Assembly (NCBI GenBank): GCA_038087015.1
Contig: JASBNA010000130.1
Coordinates: forward strand, 1 to 48,139
DNA length: 48,139 bases
Reading direction: 5' to 3'
Source of the DNA: Cerrena zonata
Taxonomy: Eukaryota > Basidiomycota > Agaricomycetes > Polyporales > Cerrenaceae
The notes beneath the pieces were generated by a model. It had not been told where the DNA came from. It made no database searches and was given only the letters and a program-made list of their open reading frames with translations. The position numbers and the translations under genes are program-made. Shown here piece by piece: positions 9,301 to 18,256 of the stretch. The number at the start of each line of letters is the position of its first letter. Positions within the stretch are counted from its first letter, which is position 1.

Positions 9301-9651
9301 ACTGATAATCCATGGTGGAAACAAACTGCACTTGATTTATGGGACAATCAATTTTTATTTTGGTCAGTTATTGGTGGGTTTGTCACTGTTTTCCCAGTTG
9401 TTTATATTCCAGTTATTAACGATAAGGTATTCCTTCATAAAGGTATTGGATATGAATGGGGGGTTGCATTTGCATGCTCTATAATGTTTTTATTAGGAGC
9501 AGAATGTTGGAAATGGATTAAGAGAGTCTATAAACGTCGTTATAAGGAAAATGTTAAAAATCCTGAATACGATTTAGAAAGAACTGATCCATTCAAGAAA
9601 TACGCTTCATTTTCTAGATCTAATACCATTGATCCAGAAATGATCAAATAA
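6349..9651 (+). CDS. ENA1: ENA-type Na+/K+-exporting P-type ATPase
   Basis: Intact 1100-aa type IID P-type ATPase. It pumps Na+, Li+ and, at high pH, K+ out across the plasma membrane at the cost of ATP. Order: cytosolic N-terminus (1-100), first membrane pairs, actuator domain with TGES (213-216), phosphorylation site DKTGT (Asp410), nucleotide-binding domain, hinge TGDGVND (767-773), and C-terminal membrane segments rich in aromatic residues. A basic insert near 275-310 (RKVDKSNGKPRKRDY) is usual for ENA proteins. The length suits the family (~1090 aa). CTG codons 246 and 619 sit where homologues usually have Ser. Yeast ENA genes often occur as tandem arrays; only one copy is here. The symbol is by family, and orthology to a particular copy is not implied. 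Confidence 0.95.
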   Translation: MTANQPDTGTNIRFDDDTSTSSKQTNNITEKSKSRIDSSASSLQANEFQPYRLPIEQVANHFKVNVDNGFSTGEADQSRSTHGSNTLGEDEKISYSKILAHQVFNAMILVLIISMVIALAIKDWISGGVIGFVVGLNIFVGFIQEFKAEKTMGSLRSLSSPTARVTRNGDDVSLPAEELVPGDIVHIKVGDTIPADLRLTDSMNLETDEALLTGESLPIAKNHEEVYSDFSTPIPVGDRLNMVFSLSVVSKGRGTGIAVSTGLNTEIGKIAQSLRSGNGIIRKVDKSNGKPRKRDYSRAFFGTWKDICGNILGITVGTPLQRKLSWLAIFLFWIAVIFAIIVMGSQKMRVNKEVAIYAICVALSMIPSALIVVLTITMAVGAQVMVMKNVIVRKLDSLEALGGINDICSDKTGTLTQGKMVAKKVWIPTVGTYDIEDTNEPFNPTLAELSFSPNSPYFIKNSDEEFDFIQIDKSNHEKFPKNFTSWLKTATLANIATINQSKDDDSGELVWKAHGDPTEIAIQVLTSRVGFNRESFLDNNSEYVHLAEFPFDSSIKRMSAVYKDSEKSQVYAKGAVERVLASCTTWYGNEEELTDSNDLIELSEEDVKQIENNMDSLSLQGLRVLAFATKTLPNDISDEDLKNRDYIESELTFQGLIGIYDPPRKETAGSVKLCHKAGINVHMLTGDHPATAKAIAQEVGILPHNLYHYSEDVVQAMVMTANEFDGLTDQEIDDLPVLPLVIARCAPQTKVRMIDALHRRKKFCAMTGDGVNDSPSLKKADVGIAMGLNGSDVAKDASDIVLTDDNFASILNAIEEGRRMSANIQKFVLQLLAENVAQAFYLMIGLAFIDETGFSVFPLSPVEVLWILVVTSCFPAMGLGREKGHDLLSRPPNNSIFTKEVITDMIVYGFWMACSCLLCFVVIVFGKGNGDLGVDCNANNADTEICDLVFRGRSASFANMTWCALILAWECIHPWNSLFYMRQDTDNPWWKQTALDLWDNQFLFWSVIGGFVTVFPVVYIPVINDKVFLHKGIGYEWGVAFACSIMFLLGAECWKWIKRVYKRRYKENVKNPEYDLERTDPFKKYASFSRSNTIDPEMIK

Positions 9652-9834
9652 GTCATATTTATTTCATATATTTATACATAGTTTTAAGAAAAAGACATAC
9701 AAAAAAAAAAAAAAAAACTTTGAAAAAACTAAAAAACTAAAAAAAAAATATATTACACTATTACACTATTATAATTCTAGCTATTTATAAATTTCTAATA
9801 TAATCATTTCTATACTGTTGAAAATTCACTGTAG

Positions 9835-10515
9835 TTATCTTAATAATTGATCTTTGACTTCGAATTGTCCACCTAAATGAGAAGTTAGCCCGAATCGTTG
9901 TATCACACCCTGTTTGGTATGTTTGTTCACATCAATGACCGAGACCGAAGTATTAAAGGGGACTTTCAAAGATTCCGGATCCAAATACTTGTATAAATCG
10001 TAACGTTTAACCCCATAGAGATAGTTGATAAACCCAGTAATGACCCCTCCATGGGTGCAAATACCCACGTTATTATAGTTATTTTGTAAACTTGATTTTA
10101 TTAATGAATCCCATTCTAATTCAACCCGATGAATAAGGTCGGGAAATTTTTCTCCTAAATTTCTGAAATCTTCCCCGTATTGTGCAATGGCATCCTTTAA
10201 TAACATACCTTGAACCACTCCCATATTACGTTCCCGTAAATTTTCAGTTAATTTCAAAGGAACATCCGGATGATACGAAAGAATGGGTTTGGTAGTATTT
10301 TGACAACGAAGTAAGTCAGAACTGACAAAGAAATCAAATGGTATCGAAGATAAGTATTTAGCAACTGTATCAGCTTGATGCTTACCATGGTCATTAAGAT
10401 CGATGTCTAAGTGTCCTTGTAAGACTTTGGTAACATTATGGTCAGTTTGACCGTGTCTTATGATAAAGATACGCACGGTATCAGGATCCTTATTGGCATG
10501 TACTTCCACAGTCAT
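9835..10515 (-). CDS. histidine-phosphatase (phosphoglycerate-mutase-like) protein
   Basis: 226-aa member of the histidine phosphatase superfamily. Arg20-His21-Gly22 form the RHG motif with the phospho-accepting His. LRER (93-96) supplies the general acid/base Glu95, and THGG (154-157) the second His155. The closest family I recognise is yeast YOR283W, a broad-specificity phosphatase: it shares the RHGQTxHN start, ILQGH-type segment and overall length. It is probably cytosolic, with no signal peptide or membrane segment. The ATG at 10515 precedes a 116-bp gap to the next gene, which holds a TCACGTGA site. The physiological substrate cannot be told from sequence. Confidence 0.85.
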   Translation of the reverse strand: MTVEVHANKDPDTVRIFIIRHGQTDHNVTKVLQGHLDIDLNDHGKHQADTVAKYLSSIPFDFFVSSDLLRCQNTTKPILSYHPDVPLKLTENLRERNMGVVQGMLLKDAIAQYGEDFRNLGEKFPDLIHRVELEWDSLIKSSLQNNYNNVGICTHGGVITGFINYLYGVKRYDLYKYLDPESLKVPFNTSVSVIDVNKHTKQGVIQRFGLTSHLGGQFEVKDQLLR

Positions 10516-10599
10516 GGCTAAAGAAGAAAACTACATGGTTTATCGACCCACGTTAGCTAATCGTATATTAAGAGAAAAATTCAAATCAAAAAAATCCAT

Positions 10600-10607
10600 T
10601 CACGTGA
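10600..10607. promoter_or_regulatory. TCACGTGA E-box (Cbf1-type)
   Basis: Perfect 8-bp palindrome in the 116-bp gap upstream of the histidine phosphatase gene. It matches the Cbf1/bHLH consensus RTCACRTGA. Binding is inferred. Confidence 0.45.
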
Positions 10608-10631
10608 TACATAAAGGGTACGGAGGTGGTT

Positions 10632-11093
10632 TCAGGGCCTTTTATAAAGAAGAAATCCACTTTTAACCCCAATCTTGGTATATAACAATTGAGCACGGTG
10701 GTTCTCGAATTGGGTTGACCAGTAGCATTTCTTGCAGTTCAACCGGTCGGCTTCAGTGTAAATATACTCAATCAACTTTCTACCGACTCCATTCAATCTG
10801 GTGGTTGGTTTGACGAATAAGTCATTTAAATAAAGAGCATCTTCGATGGTCCAGGTATTACGATGCGTCAAGTAATTAGCAAAACCAATGATTTCATTGG
10901 TTTCATTGTTGACTGCAACAATCGAATAAACCGGTTCGTGCTCGTCGAAGAATCGCTTGAAAGTAGTTTGAGTAATCTCATCAGTAATTAAGTGGCTTGA
11001 TTTATAAAACTCAATATAACCGTCCTTACCGGTCCACATGTCAATCCAAACGGACTTATCCTCTGGCTTAATAGGTCTTATAGTGACGTTCAT
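10632..11093 (-). CDS. GNAT-family N-acetyltransferase (Hpa2/Hpa3-like)
   Basis: 153-aa single-domain GNAT acetyltransferase. Acetyl-CoA binding motif A is visible: the beta4 segment LYLNDLFVKP, then R99-L-N-G-V-G (R/QxxGxG) and the following helix RKLIEYIYTEA. Motif B near 130-147 (ENHRAQLLYTKIG) follows. Length and order fit yeast Hpa2/Hpa3, which acetylate histones and polyamines or D-amino acids. The substrate here is not determinable. It is transcribed in the same direction as the histidine phosphatase downstream, and a 12-bp minisatellite lies in its upstream region. Confidence 0.8.
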   Translation of the reverse strand: MNVTIRPIKPEDKSVWIDMWTGKDGYIEFYKSSHLITDEITQTTFKRFFDEHEPVYSIVAVNNETNEIIGFANYLTHRNTWTIEDALYLNDLFVKPTTRLNGVGRKLIEYIYTEADRLNCKKCYWSTQFENHRAQLLYTKIGVKSGFLLYKRP

Positions 11094-11162
11094 GCTATAA
11101 ATCTTGAATATTCAATTATTGAAGTTTGTCTGGCAGTAAATACAAGTAATCCGCACCTGTTT

Positions 11163-11222
11163 AAGTATTCATCTAAGTATCCATCTAGGTATCCATTTAA
11201 GTATTCATCTAGGTATCTTCAG
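11163..11222. repeat. five-copy 12-bp minisatellite
   Basis: Units of consensus AAGTATYCATCT start at 11163, 11175, 11187, 11199 and 11211 with a few substitutions. It lies between the GNAT gene and the siderophore transporter, closer to the GNAT promoter. Confidence 0.85.
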
Positions 11223-11575
11223 TGACTCACTTGGCTGAGATTGGAATATCTAAGCGCAGCCCTTCAGGTGCTAAAGAATAAGCGGGTGAGGTTTCCCTGG
11301 CCGTTCTCCTCTACACGGCTGTAGAATTAGCGGCTCGCAGCACTTCTTGTATACCTTTCTGGGAGTAATAAACAGCTACCCTTCCATTGGAGGTACGGCT
11401 GTTTGTTTGCAACCAATAGAAGCTACAAATACGAAGCTAATTAGGTTCAGCTTACGCAAATGCAACAAAGGTACATAGAAGAGACAATGGGTGTTTCCGC
11501 CATTCTGATTGGACTTGAGTGAGCCAAGAAATTCACAGGAACCAATCAACGAGCAGTGTCATATACTGTAGTTGA

Positions 11576-11585
11576 TTATCTGATC
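11576..11585 (-). promoter_or_regulatory. iron-GATA-factor site (ATCWGATAA)
   Basis: Read on the - strand this is GATCAGATAA, an exact match to the ATCWGATAA consensus recognised by fungal iron-responsive GATA repressors (SreA/Sfu1/Fep1/Urbs1 family). It lies 240 bp upstream of a siderophore transporter, the classic target class. Binding is inferred. Confidence 0.6.
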
Positions 11586-11787
11586 CATCACCGCACTTAA
11601 GAGGAGATTTTCACTGAAATGCCTTTTTGGCACCCAAAACCTCTATGCTTGAGTCATATGGTTGGTTACTTGGCAATAGCTCATTGGCATGGCTATTGTT
11701 GAAGTTTCTTTTTGAGCTCACCAGACCTGAGTTATTTGTTGTTTGTAAAAATTGTGTATTTTTGGTATAAGTAAGATGGGGTTCGCT

Positions 11788-11798
11788 TTATCAGATAG
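11788..11798 (+). promoter_or_regulatory. near-match iron-GATA site
   Basis: TTATCAGATAG contains ATCAGATAG, one mismatch from ATCWGATAA, plus an overlapping TTATC on the other strand. It lies 25 bp upstream of the transporter ATG, possibly inside the 5' UTR. Confidence 0.35.
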
Positions 11799-11822
11799 AT
11801 CTATATTGTCAAAGTAGAAAAG

Positions 11823-13724
11823 ATGTTAAAAACACAAGGAGATATCAAGCAATATGAAAGTTCAGATAATTTGAATACGTCGCTGGTCGAGGACAAGCCC
11901 TGCGACGAAAAGCACATCAAGATAGAAGAATACGAATCCAAGCATTTGAATGAAGCTGAAAAAACTAGAGGTGTTGCCCATATTGAAGCAATTGTTGATA
12001 CAATGAAAGATGAGAAAAGAGGACGATTGATCACTTGGGTCTTCGCTATCTCAATCTTGTTAACCGCTTGGGCTTACGCCTTGGATGGCTCCACTACGTT
12101 CAACTATCAGCCGTTCGCTACGTCTTCTTTCAATAGACATTCGATGATTTCGACCGTGGAAATCGCTACTAGAATTATTTCTTCAATTTGTAAACCCTTC
12201 TTGGCCAAAATTTCAGATATAACTTCTCGTCCAATCACTTATATAGTAGTATTGGTATTTTATGTTTTAGGCTATATTATATCTGCTGCTAGTCCAAGTA
12301 TTACCGCTTTTGTTATTGGAGAAGTCTTTGTGGCAATTGGTGGTTCTGGTTTAACTTTGATGAACTCAATCATTGTTGCCGATTTAACCCCTTTGAAATG
12401 GAGAGGCTTTATCAATTCTTTATTAGCCACTCCTTTCATTATTAACTGTTGGTTTGCTGGTTTAATCGTGCAAGACATCACCGGGACTAATTGGCGTTGG
12501 GGGTATGGGATGTTTGCCATTATTATCCCGGTTTGTCTTCTACCTGCGATTACCGTCATGTTATGGCTAGATAGAAAGGCAACGAAAACTGGTAAAATTA
12601 ATATTGCTTCTTGTAAATACGATGTTGCTAATGATGTAGCTGACAAAAATTATAAAAAATTATTTAAAGATGGCCTCATTCAAATAGATGCTATGGGATT
12701 GGTCTTATTGGGATTTGCCTTTTCCCTTTTATTGTTACCATTCTCCCTTTACTCTACTGCGGAAGGCAAATGGCACAATCCCTCCATGATTGCAATGGTT
12801 GTCGTTGGTGGAATCTTATTGATCGTATTCACCCTCTATGAAATGTATTTGGCCCCCTTCCCTTGTATGCCAAAACGTATTATTACAAATAGAACTTTTA
12901 TCTGTGCTGTGATTATTGATTTTATTTACATGTTGGCTGGCTATATTAGAAGTACTTATTTTAGTTCCTATGTCTTGGTAGTTAAGGACTGGTCAGTCAA
13001 AAATTGGACTTACTATAATAACACTTTAACTTTATCCTTATGTATATTCGGTGTGGTTGCCGGTGCTATTCAAAGAATTACCCATCGCTATAAAGAATTG
13101 CAAATTGCTGGCCTTGCCATCAAATTAATCGGTATGGGATTATTTGTGAAAGCTAAAGGGTTTGATGCTACTACCGCTTTGTTGGTTATGGGCTCGTTAT
13201 TAGTTGGTATGGGCGGCTCGTTTTCCGTCGTAGGCTCTCGTGTTGCTTCAGAAGCCAGTGTTCCTCATCAAGATTTAGCTCTTGTTATTTCCTTACTCTC
13301 TTTATGGAGTTCAGTAGGTGCTGCTATTGGCTCTGCCATCGCTGCTCCAATCTGGAATTCTAAGCTCCCCGATTCCCTTCGTGAATATTTGCCCAAGCCA
13401 GTGAATGAAACCTTGGTATCAACTATAGTTGAAAAAGCTACATTCTTAGCTGGATATCCTTATGAGTCTCCGGTAAGAGTCGCCGGAATTAAAGCCTACG
13501 GTGATGTTACTAGATACCTTTTTGTCCCTGCCTTGTGTATTGCCTTCATCCCATTGTTTGCGGCCTTCTTTCAAACCGGGTTTTACTTGGGCGATCAACT
13601 CAATGCCGTTGAAGGTGACCAGCCCAAAGAAAACATTGAGGCTTTAAAAGCATGGGAAAAGAAACAAGACGTAAAAGGCTTTGATCGTGTTCTTGAATTT
13701 TTTAACCGTCCTCTCAAAGGCTGA
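11823..13724 (+). CDS. SIT1: siderophore-iron transporter, ARN/SIT family (MFS)
   Basis: 633-aa major facilitator of the fungal siderophore transporter family, which imports ferric siderophores (ferrichromes, ferrioxamine and others) across the plasma membrane by proton symport. A hydrophilic ~70-residue N-terminus precedes about 14 hydrophobic segments. Family-typical stretches are seen: WAYALDGSTT after TM1, the SKI-type loop AKISDITSRP, the GxxxxxGxxG helix around 155-170 and the C-terminal loop ending with AGYPYESP. The length matches Candida SIT1 (~604 aa) and yeast ARN proteins. An iron-GATA site upstream suggests repression in iron-replete cells. Substrate specificity is not predictable. 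Confidence 0.9.
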   Translation: MLKTQGDIKQYESSDNLNTSLVEDKPCDEKHIKIEEYESKHLNEAEKTRGVAHIEAIVDTMKDEKRGRLITWVFAISILLTAWAYALDGSTTFNYQPFATSSFNRHSMISTVEIATRIISSICKPFLAKISDITSRPITYIVVLVFYVLGYIISAASPSITAFVIGEVFVAIGGSGLTLMNSIIVADLTPLKWRGFINSLLATPFIINCWFAGLIVQDITGTNWRWGYGMFAIIIPVCLLPAITVMLWLDRKATKTGKINIASCKYDVANDVADKNYKKLFKDGLIQIDAMGLVLLGFAFSLLLLPFSLYSTAEGKWHNPSMIAMVVVGGILLIVFTLYEMYLAPFPCMPKRIITNRTFICAVIIDFIYMLAGYIRSTYFSSYVLVVKDWSVKNWTYYNNTLTLSLCIFGVVAGAIQRITHRYKELQIAGLAIKLIGMGLFVKAKGFDATTALLVMGSLLVGMGGSFSVVGSRVASEASVPHQDLALVISLLSLWSSVGAAIGSAIAAPIWNSKLPDSLREYLPKPVNETLVSTIVEKATFLAGYPYESPVRVAGIKAYGDVTRYLFVPALCIAFIPLFAAFFQTGFYLGDQLNAVEGDQPKENIEALKAWEKKQDVKGFDRVLEFFNRPLKG

Positions 13725-13913
13725 ATACAACGTTCAGGCAATAACTTTTTCACAATAAAAGCCATCGGAATTTCCGTAAATACTCTCGTAAAATTGCAAA
13801 ATTATTTTGCACCCAAAAAATCGCGCTCCGGATTTTTGCTTGATGTTTGAAGCATTTGATAAATAAATATTCATTCAGTATAGAGAAAACTAACTAGAAT
13901 ACATAAAAGGTAT

Positions 13914-15782
13914 TTAGCAAACAGATAATTTCCAACCAAATCCTTCACAAACCGTAACCCAGTCATGGCAATATTCACCCTTGGTGTTTCGCAGCCAACA
14001 TTCTTCCACAATCTTTAAGGCCTTCTTAACGTTTCCGACTTTGCAGAGTGAATGAAGTTTGTTGAACTTCTTTCTCATTTCACAGCGATCTAAATTAGTT
14101 ACACAACACACACCACATGCTATTAATGTCATGACTAATGAGGTACGAAGATGACTTTCCATAACAAAATCTATTAGTTTGAAAGAATCAAGTAATATCA
14201 ATTGGATCTCACTTGATATGGGTTGGATTTGACGAATGTAAATCAATAGATATAGTTTACAGGTATTTCGATATAACTCAAATAATGCTAAATGGTAATC
14301 AAGTTCACAAGAATTATTCATCAAGAAATATAGTTGGTCTTCATTTGGTGATATCTTCTCTATTTTGCTTAATAGCTCGAAATATATAGAGTCTGCGTTA
14401 ATATAATGTTTGACCCTTCTGTTATTGACATCTTTTATAAATTCTTCATCATACGGTAGACTTTCATCAGCTTGTTTCAATCTCGCATTGAGATCTTCAC
14501 GACTATGTTTCAACTCTACACTTCCATTGAATATTTCACCCATAAGTAAATAAAGGCCCTGAATACAACCTTGATAAGGATCGATTCCATATTCCAATAA
14601 ACTGAATTGTTTACTAAAAGCATCTTGATAAGTCAATATTTTACATGTCGTACCAAATCTCAAAGAAACTGATGACATGATGTCCCTATATTGGAAATTT
14701 GCGATCAAAAATTTTGCATCATTTGAATAGTTAAAATCATGTAAAAATTTCTTAGCTGACCCATACCTTCTAAGTAAATCTTCAGCTAATTTAAAAGAAA
14801 CATACCATTTGTTTGTATCACCCAGGAATACTTCCAGCCCGCTGTCAATAAGATAATAGGCAAGTAGGACATAGAACCCATATTTATCAAGATTTGGGTT
14901 ATTTATATACTTTTCTTCGATGATTTCTCTTGCTTTATTTCGATAATAGTTCCGACTTTCGCTATCGGCACCATCCCTTTTGGCCGCACCCCAAGCCGCC
15001 AAAGAATTCAGAATTGCTTCTTCAGTAGCCGCCAAAGTAACGTAAGTTTTCAAAAGGTAGTTGGAAGAGTCTGGACAAACACTAATCATTGGAATTACGC
15101 GGTATCTGTAGACATCAAATAGCTCAATACCTGAAGCATCAAGAAACAACTGGAAATTACTAGATGGCTGAAGATATATTGGAGTGTAAACAACTTGATT
15201 CATATAATTTTCAATAGGTTCACCATTATCATACAATTCTTCAATAGAATTCAACGGCTCTTCATTTAGTAAAATATCTTTCAAAAATGGAGAAAATGGT
15301 TCATCTAGAGTATAATTTGGAGAATTCCGATTACTGAACAAGTCTTTTAAATCTTCCACTTTACTAAGGCTATGTTCTGATTTTTGAATCAGCTGTACCT
15401 CAGTTGAAGGATCACAGTTTGAACCGATATCCTTTATTATAAGTTTATTCGACAGTTCTTTGGTTTTCGAAGCTGTTGTAGGCTCCCGAACAGGTTCAGT
15501 TATTGAAGATTTAAAACTGGTGGTCTTTGGGTTAAATTGTTGAATAGTCCAAACGCATTCAACCCCTCTCTTCCTACACGACGTACAAGTAGGATGGACT
15601 TCATCACACTTCTTCTTCAATTTGAATCGGCAATGCAAACAGCCAGTCTTTGATCTCAGCTTCTTCTTCGAATCAGGTTTATCAACCATGAATTGCCTAA
15701 CGGAAACCGAAGATTTCGAATTTTCATCTGGCTTTTGGCTTTTTATCACTTTCAATGAAGTGGCATCAAGTGTCGAAAACAT
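13914..15782 (-). CDS. Zn2Cys6 transcription factor
   Basis: 622-aa fungal binuclear zinc cluster regulator. The cluster is Cys48-x2-Cys51-x7-Cys59-x6-Cys66-x2-Cys69-x6-Cys76, preceded by a basic stretch (SKKKLRSKTG). The long remainder is helical and resembles the fungal-specific regulatory region found in the Uga3/Lys14-type group (Fungal_trans_2). Nuclear, DNA-binding. The open frame extends upstream to a TTG, but the first ATG is at 15782, which I take as the start. It is divergent from a second zinc cluster gene at 16209, sharing a 426-bp promoter with two Rap1-like sites. The 3' end faces the siderophore transporter. The target pathway is unknown. Confidence 0.85.
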   Translation of the reverse strand: MFSTLDATSLKVIKSQKPDENSKSSVSVRQFMVDKPDSKKKLRSKTGCLHCRFKLKKKCDEVHPTCTSCRKRGVECVWTIQQFNPKTTSFKSSITEPVREPTTASKTKELSNKLIIKDIGSNCDPSTEVQLIQKSEHSLSKVEDLKDLFSNRNSPNYTLDEPFSPFLKDILLNEEPLNSIEELYDNGEPIENYMNQVVYTPIYLQPSSNFQLFLDASGIELFDVYRYRVIPMISVCPDSSNYLLKTYVTLAATEEAILNSLAAWGAAKRDGADSESRNYYRNKAREIIEEKYINNPNLDKYGFYVLLAYYLIDSGLEVFLGDTNKWYVSFKLAEDLLRRYGSAKKFLHDFNYSNDAKFLIANFQYRDIMSSVSLRFGTTCKILTYQDAFSKQFSLLEYGIDPYQGCIQGLYLLMGEIFNGSVELKHSREDLNARLKQADESLPYDEEFIKDVNNRRVKHYINADSIYFELLSKIEKISPNEDQLYFLMNNSCELDYHLALFELYRNTCKLYLLIYIRQIQPISSEIQLILLDSFKLIDFVMESHLRTSLVMTLIACGVCCVTNLDRCEMRKKFNKLHSLCKVGNVKKALKIVEECWLRNTKGEYCHDWVTVCEGFGWKLSVC

Positions 15783-15940
15783 ATCTACCAAACTGGCCCG
15801 CCAAGTATCGGATTGAATCAAAGATGGTTGAATAAACCTTATCCTTTAGATATTAGTCAATGATAAGAACGTTACATCGGGTAGTGCACCGGTTACCAAA
15901 TCATGGAAATTGAACATTACACAAAACACCCCACCAACCA

Positions 15941-15965
15941 ACCCATACACCAGATGTACGGATGT
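15941..15965. promoter_or_regulatory. paired Rap1-like sites
   Basis: ACCCATACAC (15941-15950, RPG-box-like) is followed by TGTACGGATGT (15955-15965). The latter is the reverse of ACATCCGTACA, the HOMOL1/Rap1 motif, and also the core of the Candida albicans telomere repeat as I know it. Both lie between the two divergent zinc cluster genes. Confidence 0.45.
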
Positions 15966-16208
15966 ACTCTCGCAAAGATTTCGTAAAAATGCAAAAAAGA
16001 CAAAAATTGCAGCAAAAAATAATTTTCAGCCAGAGAAAAAATCCGGGGGAACTTCCAGCTTTGAATGGCATTTCTTGTGGGGGAACAAAGTCTTATTATA
16101 ACTATCGAAAAGGATTGAATCTTGGAAAGAAACCAAATTCACGAAGAGAGTTATAAAGGAGAGAGTGGTTTCATAGCAAAACGGATTCAAAAGCATAGAT
16201 AAACAAAA

Positions 16209-17909
16209 ATGCCTAGAAGTACAGTTGAAGAATATAGTCAAATGAGGTTAAGACCTTGTGATGGATGCTCATTGAGAAGGATTAAGTGTGATAAAAGATC
16301 CTTAGAAATGGGGTGTTTGAATTGTGAAACGCATGGTGTCCCATGTACGAATAACCGAATTCGAAAAAGAAGTGGGCCCAAAAGAATTCATAGGAAGACC
16401 CGAGAGCGAATACTTGAAATGAACAAAACAGCCAAAATTGAAACAGAATACTTGAGAGATGTTCCCATTGAAGCTAATGGGAACACCGAACAGTCGAACT
16501 TAAGTCTTGAGGATTTGCTACCGTATTTACAGATATACCAAACATGGTACTATTGTGTTTGGCCAGTGGTGAGTATTGCACATTTAGTGTCTAAATTGAT
16601 GACCAAGGTTGATCCTATGACATTCCATATCAAGCCGGTGATTGAGGGAGAAACCTACGTTGAGCTTACAGAAGAAAATAGATCAGAGTATATATTGGCC
16701 TGTTCATTGGCCGCAGCCACTTCCACGCAAGTTTCTTTCCTTTCCAGCAATAAAAACGTCACCAATCTTCCTGCAAGTAATAAGCCATCGGTTGAATATG
16801 CCAATGAAGCCAAAAGAGTTCGAGAACTATTTGACTATAGGGAAAATCCCACTCCAGACACTTTACTTGCATCTTTTTTCCTTTACGTTCACTATACCAA
16901 CCAGGAGCAGGGTGCTAAACAAGCCATAATGCACTTAAGAGACGCTATTTCTGTGTGTCAGATCTTACGATTAGACTCCATGGGGACTTATCAAGAGAAG
17001 TATCCGGCGGAAACCCACAAACTACGGAAAATATACTATACTTTGGTAGTGAGTGAACGGTATGTTTGTTTTGAAAAGGGAATACCCATAGTCTTGAAGG
17101 CCACGATTCCCATTCCTTCGTTGAATGACGAAGAGTATCCTGAGCTTTTAGAAGGATTCACTGAATTGATCAAGGTTTTTTCGACCCCGGGAGAAGACTT
17201 TTTCGATCAAATCACTAACAAGATACATACCTACGACGGAGCCAGTCAGAAACAGTGGATACTAAAGGTACAGGAAAAACTTACTGGGATTCGAATGAGC
17301 GACCAGATCAATGACACCCAGAAGCTTAACATAGTATTAACACAGGCGTGGTTACAGAGCTTGGTCTGGCTAATTGCCAAAGAATCCAACTTGTTGGGCA
17401 GCACCGAGCAAACGTGTCTATCAGTTTCATTCCCATTGCAAATAGCCCGAGAGTATTTAACAAGAGTGGCAAACATTCCAATTTTTGCTTTTGAATCAAA
17501 TGGACCGGGGGCTTCTCATAAGTTATTGGAACTAGCCAACTGTTTGGCGTATTCGTTACTGAAGCAGCCGTCGCAATCGGGACTTGACGTCTTGCAGTAC
17601 CTTTTCCAAAGCATCAGCAATAAAATGTATAACAAGTTGCCCACGGCCATGTACAATAGGATAGGTGGGTTTATTTCAAGCCAAAGAGCCACCATTCCCC
17701 TACCCATAAGTCACGGGGAGGAAAGTAGTCCACAAGACAGTCCACCCAGGGAAGCAAAACCGCCCATAAGCCAGATCCACTCGCCGTTCACCCAGATGTC
17801 CATGGCGATCTGTGATGCCCTTTCTCAGGATAACTTTTTGGACTTTTCCCAAGCAAAAGTGGAGTTTGTGAGTCTGACTGACACTGACCTGGAAGATTCC
17901 ATAGTTTAA
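16209..17909 (+). CDS. Zn2Cys6 regulator, MAL-activator-like
   Basis: 566-aa zinc cluster protein. The cluster is near the N-terminus: Cys17-x2-Cys20-x6-Cys27-x8-Cys36-x2-Cys39-x6-Cys46. It is followed by the basic linker KRSGPKRIHRKTRE, which resembles the linker of MAL activators (MAL63/MAL13; Candida SUC1), regulators of maltose and sucrose use. A maltose-permease-like gene lies 1.1 kb downstream on the same strand, which supports the idea. The C-terminal ~70 residues are Pro/Ser-rich and acidic, a possible activation region. It is divergent from another zinc cluster gene. The MAL assignment rests on the linker and neighbourhood, not on a full alignment. Confidence 0.75.
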   Translation: MPRSTVEEYSQMRLRPCDGCSLRRIKCDKRSLEMGCLNCETHGVPCTNNRIRKRSGPKRIHRKTRERILEMNKTAKIETEYLRDVPIEANGNTEQSNLSLEDLLPYLQIYQTWYYCVWPVVSIAHLVSKLMTKVDPMTFHIKPVIEGETYVELTEENRSEYILACSLAAATSTQVSFLSSNKNVTNLPASNKPSVEYANEAKRVRELFDYRENPTPDTLLASFFLYVHYTNQEQGAKQAIMHLRDAISVCQILRLDSMGTYQEKYPAETHKLRKIYYTLVVSERYVCFEKGIPIVLKATIPIPSLNDEEYPELLEGFTELIKVFSTPGEDFFDQITNKIHTYDGASQKQWILKVQEKLTGIRMSDQINDTQKLNIVLTQAWLQSLVWLIAKESNLLGSTEQTCLSVSFPLQIAREYLTRVANIPIFAFESNGPGASHKLLELANCLAYSLLKQPSQSGLDVLQYLFQSISNKMYNKLPTAMYNRIGGFISSQRATIPLPISHGEESSPQDSPPREAKPPISQIHSPFTQMSMAICDALSQDNFLDFSQAKVEFVSLTDTDLEDSIV

Positions 17910-17913
17910 TATA

Positions 17914-17977
17914 CCACTTACTTACTTACTTAATTACTTACTACTTACTTACGTACTTACGTACTTACGTACTTACG

Positions 17978-18017
<40 letters not shown>

Positions 18018-18256
18018 GTAATTTCCAACTGTAATTTCCAACTGTACTCACTTACTGTACTTACTTACTTACGTACTTAGTTACTTACTTACTTACGTAC
18101 TTAGTTACTTACTTAGTTACTTACTTAGTTACTTACTTACGTACTTAGTTACTTACTTACTGTACTTACTTACTTACTGTACTTACTTACTTACTGTACT
18201 TACTGTACTCACTTACTGTACTTACTGTACTACAGTACTACAGTACCACAGTACCA
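17914..18256. repeat. ACTT tetranucleotide microsatellite, imperfect
   Basis: About 340 bp of TTAC/ACTT repeats, interrupted by ACGT, AGTT and CTGT variants, ending in CTGTACTACAGTAC-type units that can pair back on themselves. It starts 5 bp after the stop codon of the zinc cluster gene, so it probably lies in the 3' UTR or terminator. Likely length-variable between strains. Confidence 0.9.
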
